A DNA stretch of 64,000 nucleotides from Anaerolineales bacterium (GTDB lineage: Bacteria; Chloroflexota; Anaerolineae; Anaerolineales; UBA4823), in assembly GCA_003105035.1 (NCBI GenBank), contig PQAL01000037.1, positions 69,999 through 133,998 on the forward strand, in the 5' to 3' direction. Both the position numbers and the translations under genes were made by a program. Shown piece after piece: positions 17,582 through 25,612 of this stretch; within the stretch, counting starts at the first letter, position 1, and every line of letters begins with the position of its first letter. The notes under the pieces were generated by a model. The model did no database searches. It was given only the letters and a program-made list of their open reading frames with translations, and was not told the DNA's origin.

Positions 17582-18709
17582 TTACTTCTTGCCGTTGAGG
17601 CTGGCGACCCAGGCTCGCAGCGTTTCGCGCGAAGCCGGGAAATCCTCATGGTGGGCAGACTTGAAGGCATTGAAGGCCTCCAATTCCGCGGCGTTGGTTG
17701 TGTCTACCGTGATTCCGTCCCGGTATTGAAGTCCCTCTGTTTGAGAGACGGATGCAACCGGTGTAGCCACTTGCCCGCTCGATTTTTCGGATCGTCCATT
17801 ACCATTGGATCCGTGGCTATTCGAGGCGCCGTTTTCCAGGCCAGCAGTTCTGGCAATCTCCTTGTCGTACAGGCTGTTGCCGAACTGCTCACCCAGCTGG
17901 CGAAAGCAGCGCTTCAAGCAGTCGGTGACCGCCCCAGCGATGGCTACATCCAGGGCTTCGGGTGTATCCCCATTGAAGGTGCATCGTCCAGCGTCGGCGT
18001 GGCTGTAAGTCTTGCCATCCAATTCGACGATGATCCTGCCGGTAATGTAGGCTACACCAGCGACCTCCGTGTTTACCTTGCCGTCTTCGCCCAACACTGG
18101 CACTTTTTTCTTGAGGCGCTGGTCGTAAAACGTGACTGTTTTATCCCAACGCATGATGTGTGGCTCGCTGACTAAATCAAACGACCAGCGAAACGTGAAC
18201 AGGTCGTTGGCGACTTCAATCACGTCATAGCCTTCCAGGTAGGGAACTGTCCCTTGCCCACCTGCTTGGCGGCGCTTGACACGGTTCATGTCCAACGGTT
18301 GCCTTAACTTCCAAAGTATCTGTTCGATAACTGGATCTGACGTGGGTGGATCGGGTTTTGAGATTGCTTTGTTCATGTGTTCCTCCATGTGAGTGGTTGA
18401 AAACTTTGTTTTCATGTTTTGATTTCCCAGCCCGCTTTCAGCGATCTTTTGTATCTCTACCATCCGCACTGCTTCGATGTGCTTGCAGCGAAGGCCAAAA
18501 TGCTGGCAGCGACCGGTGAAATCGGGGCAGGTGCAGGCCCAGGCATCGTCATCCAGCGAGACGATGTAATGGTTGCTCTTACTGGCGACCATCCAGGTGC
18601 AGTCCGTCAGGACCATTACCTGCATATCGCCGCTCATCAGAGCAGCCTGTGCCCGGGCCATGCGCTCGTGTTGGAGCTGGTTCTCCAGGGTGGGGGGTGC
18701 TGTGATCAT
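17582..18709 (-). CDS. SWIM zinc finger fused to Rad52/Rad22-family annealing protein
   Basis: 375 residues from ATG 18709, with AAGGAGCG upstream. Residues about 30-80 carry a classical SWIM finger (ACTCPDFTGRCQHFG ... CKHIEAV). Residues about 120-290 are a Rad52/22 core: LRQPLDMNRVKRR, YLEGYDVIEVANDLFTF, TYSHADAGRCTF and AVTDCLKRCFRQLGEQFGNSLY. A low-complexity Ser/Gly/Asn linker and a short tail end it. The family anneals complementary strands in phage and ICE recombination. The SWIM fusion in one chain is unusual. It lies upstream of ssb, consistent with a paired annealase and SSB. Confidence 0.85.
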   Translation of the reverse strand: MITAPPTLENQLQHERMARAQAALMSGDMQVMVLTDCTWMVASKSNHYIVSLDDDAWACTCPDFTGRCQHFGLRCKHIEAVRMVEIQKIAESGLGNQNMKTKFSTTHMEEHMNKAISKPDPPTSDPVIEQILWKLRQPLDMNRVKRRQAGGQGTVPYLEGYDVIEVANDLFTFRWSFDLVSEPHIMRWDKTVTFYDQRLKKKVPVLGEDGKVNTEVAGVAYITGRIIVELDGKTYSHADAGRCTFNGDTPEALDVAIAGAVTDCLKRCFRQLGEQFGNSLYDKEIARTAGLENGASNSHGSNGNGRSEKSSGQVATPVASVSQTEGLQYRDGITVDTTNAAELEAFNAFKSAHHEDFPASRETLRAWVASLNGKK

Positions 18710-18745
18710 CGTGTATACATTTCGCTCCTTTCGTGTGAAAAAAAA

Positions 18746-18769
18746 GTGTGGGGATTGGTTTCCGACGTT
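18746..18769 (-). promoter_or_regulatory. Shared leader motif, copy 1
   Basis: GTGTGGGGATTGGTTTCC followed by GACGTT, 37 nt upstream of the SWIM-Rad52 start. Near-identical copies precede the genes starting at 44261 and 47070. It is probably an RNA or protein-binding leader element common to the mobile element. Confidence 0.55.
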
Positions 18770-18909
18770 ATTCCGCCACAAGTGATGGCGGATAAACGTT
18801 TTACTGTCCGATTGCCCTTCTATAATCTCAGGGCACATCAGGGCAGCGAACCTTGACTGCCAAGCAAGTGCTTAGCCTTCAAAGTTTGCTGCTCTGAATC
18901 TATGAGGAT

Positions 18910-18940
18910 CTGCCAGGTTGGCATAAAACCAACCTGGCAG
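18910..18940 (-). promoter_or_regulatory. Perfect 12-bp hairpin in the OB/Rad52 spacer
   Basis: CTGCCAGGTTGG/CCAACCTGGCAG with a 7-nt loop, in the 537-nt spacer between the OB-fold gene and SWIM-Rad52. No ORF was found in this spacer on either strand. It holds this hairpin and the one at 19110-19147. Confidence 0.6.
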
Positions 18941-19109
18941 ACTATTAATCCTTTGTTAGGCATCTTATGAGCCTGGCCTTTGCGGACGACTTCCAGCGCT
19001 TCTCACGACCCACCCCCGGACTAAGGGGCAGCGGCCACCGCCTGCCAGGGCAGAGCGTTTACGCAAAGAGGCTGTTTGTAAAGGTGCGAGCTGCTTGTTA
19101 AAACAGCAA

Positions 19110-19147
19110 GGCCGGTGCACATCCCTCCTGGGGGAAATACACCGGCC
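19110..19147 (-). promoter_or_regulatory. Hairpin downstream of the OB-fold gene
   Basis: Stem GGCCGGTG/CACCGGCC with inner CCC/GGG pairing, followed by AACGTATGAG. The hairpin at 19672-19710 has the same flank (GGCCAACGTGTGAG), so the two appear to be related copies bracketing the OB-fold gene. Confidence 0.55.
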
Positions 19148-19246
19148 AACGTATGAGTCACAGACTATTCAATTGTTAGCTGAACCCCCTAAACCGCACC
19201 CGATGGCGGCAGACTACCGCAAAGAAATACTTGTATACCTGAAAGA

Positions 19247-19639
19247 CTACCGTTTAGATCCGTTCACCTGGCTCATGATGCGCCGAGCAACCACTTCGGT
19301 CGTGCCGCGTGGAGCACGCAATTCGGAGGGGTCCAGGGTCTCAGGCACCGCCAGCTCTGCGCCGCGGGCATCCTTGAGAAAATCCGCCAGGCTCTCTTCG
19401 TAATCCCGGCTCTGAATGAAACCATGCACCCGGACGTAATAATTCTTCTCGACCACCACCGGTGCGCCCAGGTTACCCTTAGGCACGCGGATGGTGACGA
19501 AATCGGCCGCGTCCTGGACTTCGTTGAGCGGCTTCTGCGGTAGGTCAGGGTCACGGTAGCAAGCCAGGCGAAAGAGCAGGTCATCAGCGTACTTCCAAGT
19601 CCTAACGATTATCCCTTCGAGAACGACATCATTGATCAT
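19247..19639 (-). CDS. OB-fold protein, SSB-like
   Basis: 130 residues, starting at ATG 19639 after GGAGGCTGCA. It begins MINDVVLEGIIVRTWKYAD and contains DFVTIRVP and NYYVRVHGFIQSRDY, the strand pattern of SSB/PriB-like OB folds. It lacks the acidic SSB tip. It is the first gene of the leftward recombination operon and is preceded by a hairpin and by box cluster 2. It may be a second ssDNA-binding protein specialised for transfer or annealing. Confidence 0.7.
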   Translation of the reverse strand: MINDVVLEGIIVRTWKYADDLLFRLACYRDPDLPQKPLNEVQDAADFVTIRVPKGNLGAPVVVEKNYYVRVHGFIQSRDYEESLADFLKDARGAELAVPETLDPSELRAPRGTTEVVARRIMSQVNGSKR

Positions 19640-19671
19640 TGCAGCCTCCATTGAAAAGTGGTTAAAATAAA

Positions 19672-19710
19672 TTGGCCGGGACTATCCTCCAGCAGGAGTA
19701 TCCCGGCCAA
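19672..19710 (-). promoter_or_regulatory. Leader hairpin of the recombination operon
   Basis: TTGGCCGGGA/TCCCGGCCAA 10-bp stem with an internal CTCC/GGAG helix. On the transcript it is followed by an A/U-rich stretch 30-40 nt before the first start codon. It may be an attenuator or an RNA stability element. The hairpin at 19110 shares its flank. Confidence 0.6.
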
Positions 19711-19829
19711 CGTGTGAGCGGCGTTTGATTACGCCTTGCAGATCATAAGTTTGATGCCTGAGCCCGGTAGAGACCGTGTTGCTTTGCTCAGACTATAGTA
19801 ATCATACATGTTTACAGTATCAAAGTCGA

Positions 19830-19866
19830 TAGGCAGATGTCCCGTTAGGGGAGGGACAAGTGTCCC
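19830..19866 (-). promoter_or_regulatory. Tandem palindromic boxes, cluster 2
   Basis: Read on the minus strand: GGGACACTTGTCCC (19866-19853) and GGGACATCTGCC (from 19843), 23 bp centre to centre. A TATGAT -10-like hexamer lies about 25 nt further, and the OB-fold gene start about 190 nt further. The box type, spacing and the trailing ATCGACTTT are shared with cluster 1 at 8.75 kb. Confidence 0.7.
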
Positions 19867-20010
19867 GATTTTCTTGACCCCAATTAATAATATTAGAAAC
19901 AAAATTCGATCGTCTTGTCAAGCGACCATTAAAATAATTGATGTAGATAAATCCTAAGGTGATAAATAAACTAAAGGTTTAGCACTTGAATTGTGGTCTT
20001 CCTTGAAGAA

Positions 20011-21033
20011 TTACCACCAACCTTCTTCGACCGTTACACCTTTCGTTTCAAATGCTTTTCTTGCCTGATCTGATATTTCGGAATTCTTAGACAGGAGCAT
20101 GATTGATAAGTTTGGTAAGCCAATAAGGTGGTGAACACCAATATCTGTGATTTGTGTGGGTATCCTTATCTTTCTTAATTTGTCCATTGATGACAGGTAC
20201 TTGAAACCATTGTTTGTCAGATTAACACATTCTTGCAGGGATAATACTTCCAAATTCTTGAAGGAGGCAATTACTTGGAGACTCATATCCGTAATTGAGC
20301 TTTGGGCTTCAAAAAAGCGTAAGTACTTATGGTTGGACAATAGCTTTATTCCATAGTCTGTTACATTAGGGCAAAATCGGAGTGAGAGATTCTCAAGAAA
20401 AATTAATTTTGCTATCTCGATCATCCCTTCATCGCTGATTTGGCACCAAAAACCATTAAAGAATAAAACTTTCAATGTAATTATCTGGCCGATATACCTT
20501 AGCCCATTATCAGACACCCACCCTGCTAAATAGAGGTTTTCAAGTTTCTTAAATGATGTAAGGTAACTTAACCCCTCGTCAGTTAGTTCATTGCAACCGA
20601 TAAGATTAAAATTCCGTAATTTATGTAGCACCTGCAGGAGGTAGAGCCCATGGTTTGATATATCCGAGTCAACCAACCACAGTAACTCAAGGTTATTGAG
20701 ATTTTTTATATACCTTACGCCTTGGTCTGCGATTCCTGTGCATGAGACGTCTACCTCAGTAATGTGTGTAAGTGATTGTATAGTCTCTAATCCTTGGTCG
20801 CTTACATAGCTCATTGCCAAGTTTAGACGTTTTATTAATTCTATATCCCTAATTTCATTAGTAAGTATAAGTAAGCTTTCATCTGTTGCGTTTTCGAATG
20901 TTATTTCATATTCTTGACCATCCAATAAGTCATGTGAACCAGGAAATTCAGCTACTCTCATCCATCTATGATCAGAGTATTTTCTAGTGGACAAAATAAA
21001 CTTTTGATTTGATGACAGGGTTTTTATGCTCAT
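20011..21033 (-). CDS. Leucine-rich-repeat protein
   Basis: 340 residues. About ten repeats of roughly 24 residues with the pattern LxxLxLxxxxLTDEGLxYL (for example LRNFNLIGCNELTDEGLSYL, LSLRFCPNVTDYGIKLLSNH) are of the cysteine-containing/F-box-partner LRR type. It has no signal peptide or TM, so it is probably a cytoplasmic protein-interaction scaffold. The N-terminal 60 residues are unrelated to the repeats. It is clearly AT-richer than the recombination genes to its left and lies with two other unusual genes, suggesting acquired cargo. Confidence 0.8.
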   Translation of the reverse strand: MSIKTLSSNQKFILSTRKYSDHRWMRVAEFPGSHDLLDGQEYEITFENATDESLLILTNEIRDIELIKRLNLAMSYVSDQGLETIQSLTHITEVDVSCTGIADQGVRYIKNLNNLELLWLVDSDISNHGLYLLQVLHKLRNFNLIGCNELTDEGLSYLTSFKKLENLYLAGWVSDNGLRYIGQIITLKVLFFNGFWCQISDEGMIEIAKLIFLENLSLRFCPNVTDYGIKLLSNHKYLRFFEAQSSITDMSLQVIASFKNLEVLSLQECVNLTNNGFKYLSSMDKLRKIRIPTQITDIGVHHLIGLPNLSIMLLSKNSEISDQARKAFETKGVTVEEGWW

Positions 21034-21093
21034 ATTTTCCTTCTACCCAGAATAATAGATGTCAGTATCAAGGTAACTTAGAAAGGGACCGTT

Positions 21094-21888
21094 CTACCTA
21101 TTATTATCCGTAAGGTCCACCTGTAATTCAATTCGATGATACAAGTCTGATTCTATAAATGTGCCAGTAAACCCGAGATCTCTAACTTTAGCTTCGTGCT
21201 CAAGTCTCTGAAATATTTCGAGTCGAGGATCGAATGTTATAGAATCATATACAGTGTTAGGATCAATTGGTATTTCAATATTCTTTACATTCGGTATTGC
21301 GTATTCGCTGATGAAAAGAAGTCGTACTTCAGATTCATGAGCGAACGCATCTCGCTTTAGTAATGCAAGTTCAGCCAAGTTGATTGGGTTGTCAAATACA
21401 TTCGTTCCCCGTAAAAATGCATTCGCAACTGTCTGCGTTAACTCCTGAGATGATAAATACTTAACAGATCCAATGTAACAGAATCCTGGGAAGGTTTTTG
21501 TTATTCCCAATTCTAAAGCATTGAATAACTTTCGAGGAGTTGTTCGGACGCTAACGCCCTCATCATCGGATAAAGAGTTTCTTTGTGTATCTGGATCGAT
21601 CGCTACTCTAGAATACGCGCGAAGAAGCGTATCTGATTCCTTAGTCATTGACCAGCATTGTGCGTATATCCTAGTAAAAGGATAAGAAATAAACTTCTGA
21701 GTTCGCTTACCTTTTTCAGTGATGTAAATCCCTAGTAGACCCCCAACTAACTCCATCGGGTCTTCCCACACACATGGGTTAACCAGCATAATATTCTTAT
21801 GATTTAGTCCGTCTTCAAAGTATTTAAGACGAAAATATCGATAAATAGATAGATCGGGATCGGGAATACGGATGTAGTTATTGATCAT
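21094..21888 (-). CDS. DUF2971-like protein
   Basis: 264 residues. It shows the DUF2971 pattern: YRYFRLKYFEDGL near the start, then LVNPCVWEDPMEL, YAQCWSMTKESDTLLRAYSR, and a late KRDAFAHESEVRLLF. DUF2971 has no established activity and is repeatedly found among defence and accessory genes. It is AT-rich and leads into the LRR gene 60 nt downstream. The weak ribosome site suggests modest expression. Confidence 0.65.
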   Translation of the reverse strand: MINNYIRIPDPDLSIYRYFRLKYFEDGLNHKNIMLVNPCVWEDPMELVGGLLGIYITEKGKRTQKFISYPFTRIYAQCWSMTKESDTLLRAYSRVAIDPDTQRNSLSDDEGVSVRTTPRKLFNALELGITKTFPGFCYIGSVKYLSSQELTQTVANAFLRGTNVFDNPINLAELALLKRDAFAHESEVRLLFISEYAIPNVKNIEIPIDPNTVYDSITFDPRLEIFQRLEHEAKVRDLGFTGTFIESDLYHRIELQVDLTDNNR

Positions 21889-22098
21889 TGAAAAATATCA
21901 GCATATCTTTATGATAAGTGTTTGTATGGGTCACTTTATGAGTAAGCTCGATTAATCCTTGTTTTATAAATAGATACTAACTTCGCTACATTTACTATTC
22001 CTCAATGAATGAAAGCAATTATATATGGAATGTTTGATTGTAAAGTTTGTAAGATGATAGGCTGTTTGTCGCAGAACCTCAGCCGGCTTACCACAACT

Positions 22099-23721
22099 TT
22101 AGGGCTTTCTCAAAGTAAGGTTCGGATTATATTTAACTCTAAGCGATCCTTCTATATAATCAGCATTTTTTGTATAAAAAGGAAATAATTTACGCTTTTC
22201 CCTAGACCATTCTGCAATAAGAATCAGGTCATTACTTTGCCATGATTGCGACTTAAGGGCCCGAAGCCGGACTTGATTTCGCGATAACCTTACGGTGATA
22301 TGAGATGGTCTTCTAGAAAGCCCCTTAGGGCCATATATACCGAGACACTTAACTTTCACTCGCATGAGTCTCCTTATTATTTGTTTCAGAGTAGAAAGTA
22401 GTACTACATCAGATAGTGCCTCTTTTAGGTTAAGTAAGACATAACAGAGAATCCTTGGCACTGATTGAGTGCTGTTATTTTCAATAGATACAATTTTATA
22501 TTTATAGATAGGGGAAATGTAGCCGGCTTTTTCAAATCCAGCGCGTATTTGTGTTTGTAATTCTGGAAAACGTGCAGAAAAAATATTTCGAAATGTAGAT
22601 AAGCTACTTTTCCAGTGTGGTGCATCATACCAAAGCAATGCGCCTTGTATAAGGTCTTTAGCACATTCCGTAAGCTCTTGACTGTTTACTATCGCTTCTG
22701 AAAGAACATTACCATTAATAGCAAGCATTGAATGAGCTGGTTGGCCAGAATCTATCTCTATAAGATACCTGTTATACGAAGGGAATAGCTTTGCAGAAAC
22801 CCATGATATGTATAGACCTTCATATTGATGGGCACCCCTTGATGGATTTTTAACCTTACATACAATATTAAGTTGAAATCCAGTTCCTATAGAATGCGTT
22901 TCAAGCATGGTGACTATAGTAAGAGAAGGATGTGATGCATATCCAATAGTAAGCAGATACCTAACACCAAAAGGAAGCGTACTTGAGTTCGGAGCATTAG
23001 GTTTTTCCAAGTATTCCGCAATGAATAAAAGAATAGCAATAAGCACACCATGGGATGTATCTACGAGTTCATCAAAGAGATCCCCGAATTCGAAAGAGCT
23101 TAGCGTTTTTGTGCTCTCCGCATCCCTGTAACGGATAGCCATTATTTCAAAATCAGCACTACCATGAGCGATGGAATTTCTCACGATCGAATCAAACCCC
23201 AAGGTTATGGATGTACCAATATTCGACCCAAGGACATTCACTCTATTACTAAGTGGTGGGGTAATGTAATCCTTATGATACAGTTTTCCCAGGATATAAA
23301 GTGGAACCTTGATAAGGTGATTAAACACATGTTCCGAGTACCGCTGATATTCAGGATGCCAGATAGATTCAAACTCAGCAGCATGATCGGGGGAATCCAA
23401 ACTAAGGCTGTCCTGCTTATTCCAACTCGGTGTTGGCATTAAAGCAGATGATATGGCATGGTTGAGACTTGGAGCCATTATTGTTATTGCTTCCCACGCT
23501 AAATATGGATGACTTAGTAAGAATGAAAGTAAATCGTTGACAGTATTCGAATTAAAAAAACAAAGTGGTTCGTTGGTAAACGGGTAAAGTAACAAGTGCC
23601 AATCCTTAAAACTTCCTTCGTCTACCCATTCTGAAAATATATCGATTATACGATTACGCTTACTTACCCTATATCCAGTTTCTTGGGGATGGGAATCAAA
23701 AAACTGATTTATAGTAGACAT
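22099..23721 (-). CDS. Unrecognised 540-residue protein with HEPN-like RNxxxH motif
   Basis: ATG 23721 is preferred over the TTG 12 nt upstream (GGAAG precedes it). I recognise no full-length family. Around residue 180 is DSIVRNSIAHGSADFE. R-N-x-x-x-H in a helical context is the catalytic signature of HEPN ribonucleases (Apea-like and abortive-infection types). A hydrophobic stretch follows (GVLIAILLFIAEYLEK). The C-terminal 150 residues are basic and may bind nucleic acid. It is AT-rich and clustered with the DUF2971 and LRR genes on the same strand. A defence or toxin role is inference. Confidence 0.6.
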   Translation of the reverse strand: MSTINQFFDSHPQETGYRVSKRNRIIDIFSEWVDEGSFKDWHLLLYPFTNEPLCFFNSNTVNDLLSFLLSHPYLAWEAITIMAPSLNHAISSALMPTPSWNKQDSLSLDSPDHAAEFESIWHPEYQRYSEHVFNHLIKVPLYILGKLYHKDYITPPLSNRVNVLGSNIGTSITLGFDSIVRNSIAHGSADFEIMAIRYRDAESTKTLSSFEFGDLFDELVDTSHGVLIAILLFIAEYLEKPNAPNSSTLPFGVRYLLTIGYASHPSLTIVTMLETHSIGTGFQLNIVCKVKNPSRGAHQYEGLYISWVSAKLFPSYNRYLIEIDSGQPAHSMLAINGNVLSEAIVNSQELTECAKDLIQGALLWYDAPHWKSSLSTFRNIFSARFPELQTQIRAGFEKAGYISPIYKYKIVSIENNSTQSVPRILCYVLLNLKEALSDVVLLSTLKQIIRRLMRVKVKCLGIYGPKGLSRRPSHITVRLSRNQVRLRALKSQSWQSNDLILIAEWSREKRKLFPFYTKNADYIEGSLRVKYNPNLTLRKP

Positions 23722-23994
23722 ACCATCTTCCAACCTGCCTCATTTGTTTTTCACTTTAGAGCGGTTTGTATCTACAGACGTATTACTCTTTATTAATTAA
23801 CCATTATACGTCTTTACGAAAATATATATTTCTAATTTATGCAAACAAAATGCTCATTTCTTCCTACTAGTAACGCAGTGATCACCAAGTATTGCAGAGG
23901 TAATATGTGAAAATCCGATTGAACAAACTATTGCATCACTTCTTGTTATTTTGGTATTAATGCCTATACTAAAAACAAACGTAAGGTCGGCATT
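23722..23994. other. Intergenic spacer between cargo and Tad operon
   Basis: This AT-rich spacer separates the HEPN-motif gene promoter region from the 3' end of the Tad operon. No ORF, repeat or clear terminator was identified. Confidence 0.4.
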
Positions 23995-24432
23995 TCAGTG
24001 TGTAAATGACTGGATCTCCGCGTATCCGCTTTCAGCGACCATCACATCCGGCACAATGCTCGGAAACAGCCGGTCAAGGTTAGCGGATACCTGAACCAAC
24101 ACGGTATCGTCACCCGCATCCACACTAATCCCTGTCACTATTGCGTTAACTCCATATTTTGCCAGATAGCCGTTATTCAAGCTGGCAAACTCCTGAGCAT
24201 TCGCCCAGGTTTTACTCGTTGGTTGAAGATCCCCTGTTTCTTCGAACACCCTCTGGCTGATCTCCGCTGCAGCTGCTAGTGCAGCCGCATCCGCAGCTTT
24301 AGCAACCTCCGCCCGGGCGTAGAAATATCTTCCCAGTTCCATGCTAAGCGCCATGATCGGGACCAGAATAATCCCAAAAAATCCCGTCCAAAAGGTCAAA
24401 GAGTAACCATGTCGATCATTCAGGATTTTCAT
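23995..24432 (-). CDS. TadG-like pilus assembly protein
   Basis: 145 residues from ATG 24432 (GGAGGG 6 nt upstream). An N-terminal RHGYSLTFWTGFFGIILVPIMALSMELGRYFYARAEVAKAADAAALAAA-type segment (a PF13400 Tad-domain pattern: one TM followed by an Ala-rich helix) identifies it as TadG/pseudopilin-like. It is shorter than typical TadG, lacking the vWA domain. Its start overlaps the TadE stop (TGATG). It is the last gene of the pilus operon. Confidence 0.8.
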   Translation of the reverse strand: MKILNDRHGYSLTFWTGFFGIILVPIMALSMELGRYFYARAEVAKAADAAALAAAAEISQRVFEETGDLQPTSKTWANAQEFASLNNGYLAKYGVNAIVTGISVDAGDDTVLVQVSANLDRLFPSIVPDVMVAESGYAEIQSFTH

Positions 24433-24830
24433 CACCAACCCTCCTGGCGGAACGTGGCCTCCGCCGACAATGGAAAGCTGCTCGGTAGCCCAGGCACCAG
24501 TGTTCCCAGGAAACTGGGAATGCTGCCCGAAACACGTACGGTCAATATGCTTCCCGCCACCCCACCGGGGGATAGAATTGCAACGCTGGCCTGCTTCACA
24601 ATGGGATCACCGTTAATGGCGCTGCTGGCGGCGCTCATAGCGTAACATGCGCTACACTGCTGGGCCACGCTTCCCATGCGCGCCCCATGCCTGGCAGCAG
24701 CCTGGACAGCCTGCTGGCCATACACCACCATTCCTAGGTTTATCGTAGCCAGCATGACCAGGATGGCTATCGGGAAGGTGATTGCGGCTTCCAAGGTTTC
24801 AATCGCCCTACGAGCTTTCAAGAATCGCAT
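24432..24830 (-). CDS. tadE: TadE-family pseudopilin
   Basis: 132 residues. The N-terminus RRAIETLEAAITFPIAILVMLATINLGM has the TadE pattern: a short basic leader, Glu near the start of the hydrophobic helix, and one TM. A Cys pair (CSAC) follows around residue 60. It is a minor pseudopilin of the Flp/Tad machine, processed by the prepilin peptidase encoded nearby. It lies downstream of the major pilin gene behind a partial terminator at 24857-24887. Confidence 0.87.
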   Translation of the reverse strand: MRFLKARRAIETLEAAITFPIAILVMLATINLGMVVYGQQAVQAAARHGARMGSVAQQCSACYAMSAASSAINGDPIVKQASVAILSPGGVAGSILTVRVSGSIPSFLGTLVPGLPSSFPLSAEATFRQEGW

Positions 24831-24856
24831 ACATACCTCCTAATAAAAAGGCTGAA

Positions 24857-24887
24857 AGGCAGGGCAGTCTCGTGGATAACCCTGCCT
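24857..24887 (-). terminator. Attenuator hairpin after the pilin gene
   Basis: AGGCAGGG/CCCTGCCT 8-bp stem followed on the minus strand by TTCAGCCTTTTT. Placed between the pilin and tadE genes, it would let the major pilin be made in excess over the downstream minor proteins. Confidence 0.65.
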
Positions 24888-24894
24888 CTCAAGT

Positions 24895-25041
24895 TTAAAT
24901 TCTGCCAGCAACATCTTGCACAACCTGGGCAATCTTCTGGCCCAGGATCTGGTACGCGCCATAAGCGACCAGGACGACGACTGCGATGATCACAGCCACC
25001 TCGGCCGTCTCGATTGCAGCAGTGTCTTTTAGAAAACGCAT
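24895..25041 (-). CDS. flp: Flp/Fap-type major pilin
   Basis: 48 residues, a short frame easily missed. It starts MRFLKDTAAIETAEVAVIIA and continues with a hydrophobic helix VVVLVAYGAY and a short amphipathic tail. A short basic leader with Glu five residues into the helix is the Flp pilin signature, although the canonical Gly before the cleavage site is replaced by Ala/Thr residues. GGAGGTGAGAG lies upstream of the ATG. Immediate neighbours are the A24 prepilin peptidase and TadE. Confidence 0.85.
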   Translation of the reverse strand: MRFLKDTAAIETAEVAVIIAVVVLVAYGAYQILGQKIAQVVQDVAGRI

Positions 25042-25075
25042 AGCTCTCACCTCCTTTCAGATAATATCAAGGTGT

Positions 25076-25612
25076 TCAACGAACGACAGTCAGATACAGC
25101 CAGGTAACCGTTCCCAAGGTAATGGCAACTGTATAGGGAATGGTCTTCTTCCTGGTCATCAAGCCTAACAATCCTTGGATGCCGCCCGCCATCACAATCG
25201 GAATGAATACCAGTCCATTCCCGAACAGGAGAACCAGAGATATGATGATCTTGGCGTCTGCACCGCCAGTAACGCCAATCTCCCACAGCGCCCAGGCAGC
25301 GAAAATAACCAGGAAGGCATAAATGCTTTCTGATGGTCCGGAAATGGACAGCGCTAATATAGTCACTATGCAAGCCATAGGTATGCGCCACTTTGGCCAG
25401 GGAAAATCTGAAATCAAGATCAAGGCAACGACCAAAATCACGACCAACCAACCACCCTGAAGCAAACGCCAGAGTGCAGATAGAACCAGCGGTGGGATGG
25501 TTAACAAGGACGGCACTTGCCTGGAACGCAGATCGAACACCACACATGCACCCAGCCAGGCCAACAAAAAGACAAGGAGTATCACCTGGGTTGGTAAGAT
25601 AGAAATCTGCAT
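25076..25612 (-). CDS. Prepilin peptidase, TadV/CpaA type (A24 family)
   Basis: 178 residues, polytopic membrane aspartic protease that would trim pilin leaders. The two catalytic Asp motifs are visible: VFDLRSRQVP near residue 27 and GGADAKIIIS near residue 120 (GxGD variant). It has the small TadV/CpaA size rather than the bifunctional PilD form. The start overlaps the end of the upstream gene by 31 nt. Confidence 0.87.
   Translation of the reverse strand: MQISILPTQVILLVFLLAWLGACVVFDLRSRQVPSLLTIPPLVLSALWRLLQGGWLVVILVVALILISDFPWPKWRIPMACIVTILALSISGPSESIYAFLVIFAAWALWEIGVTGGADAKIIISLVLLFGNGLVFIPIVMAGGIQGLLGLMTRKKTIPYTVAITLGTVTWLYLTVVR

Noticed and set aside
17552..18175. 207-codon + strand frame
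   Set aside because: It lies opposite the Rad52-family core, whose motifs are unambiguous.
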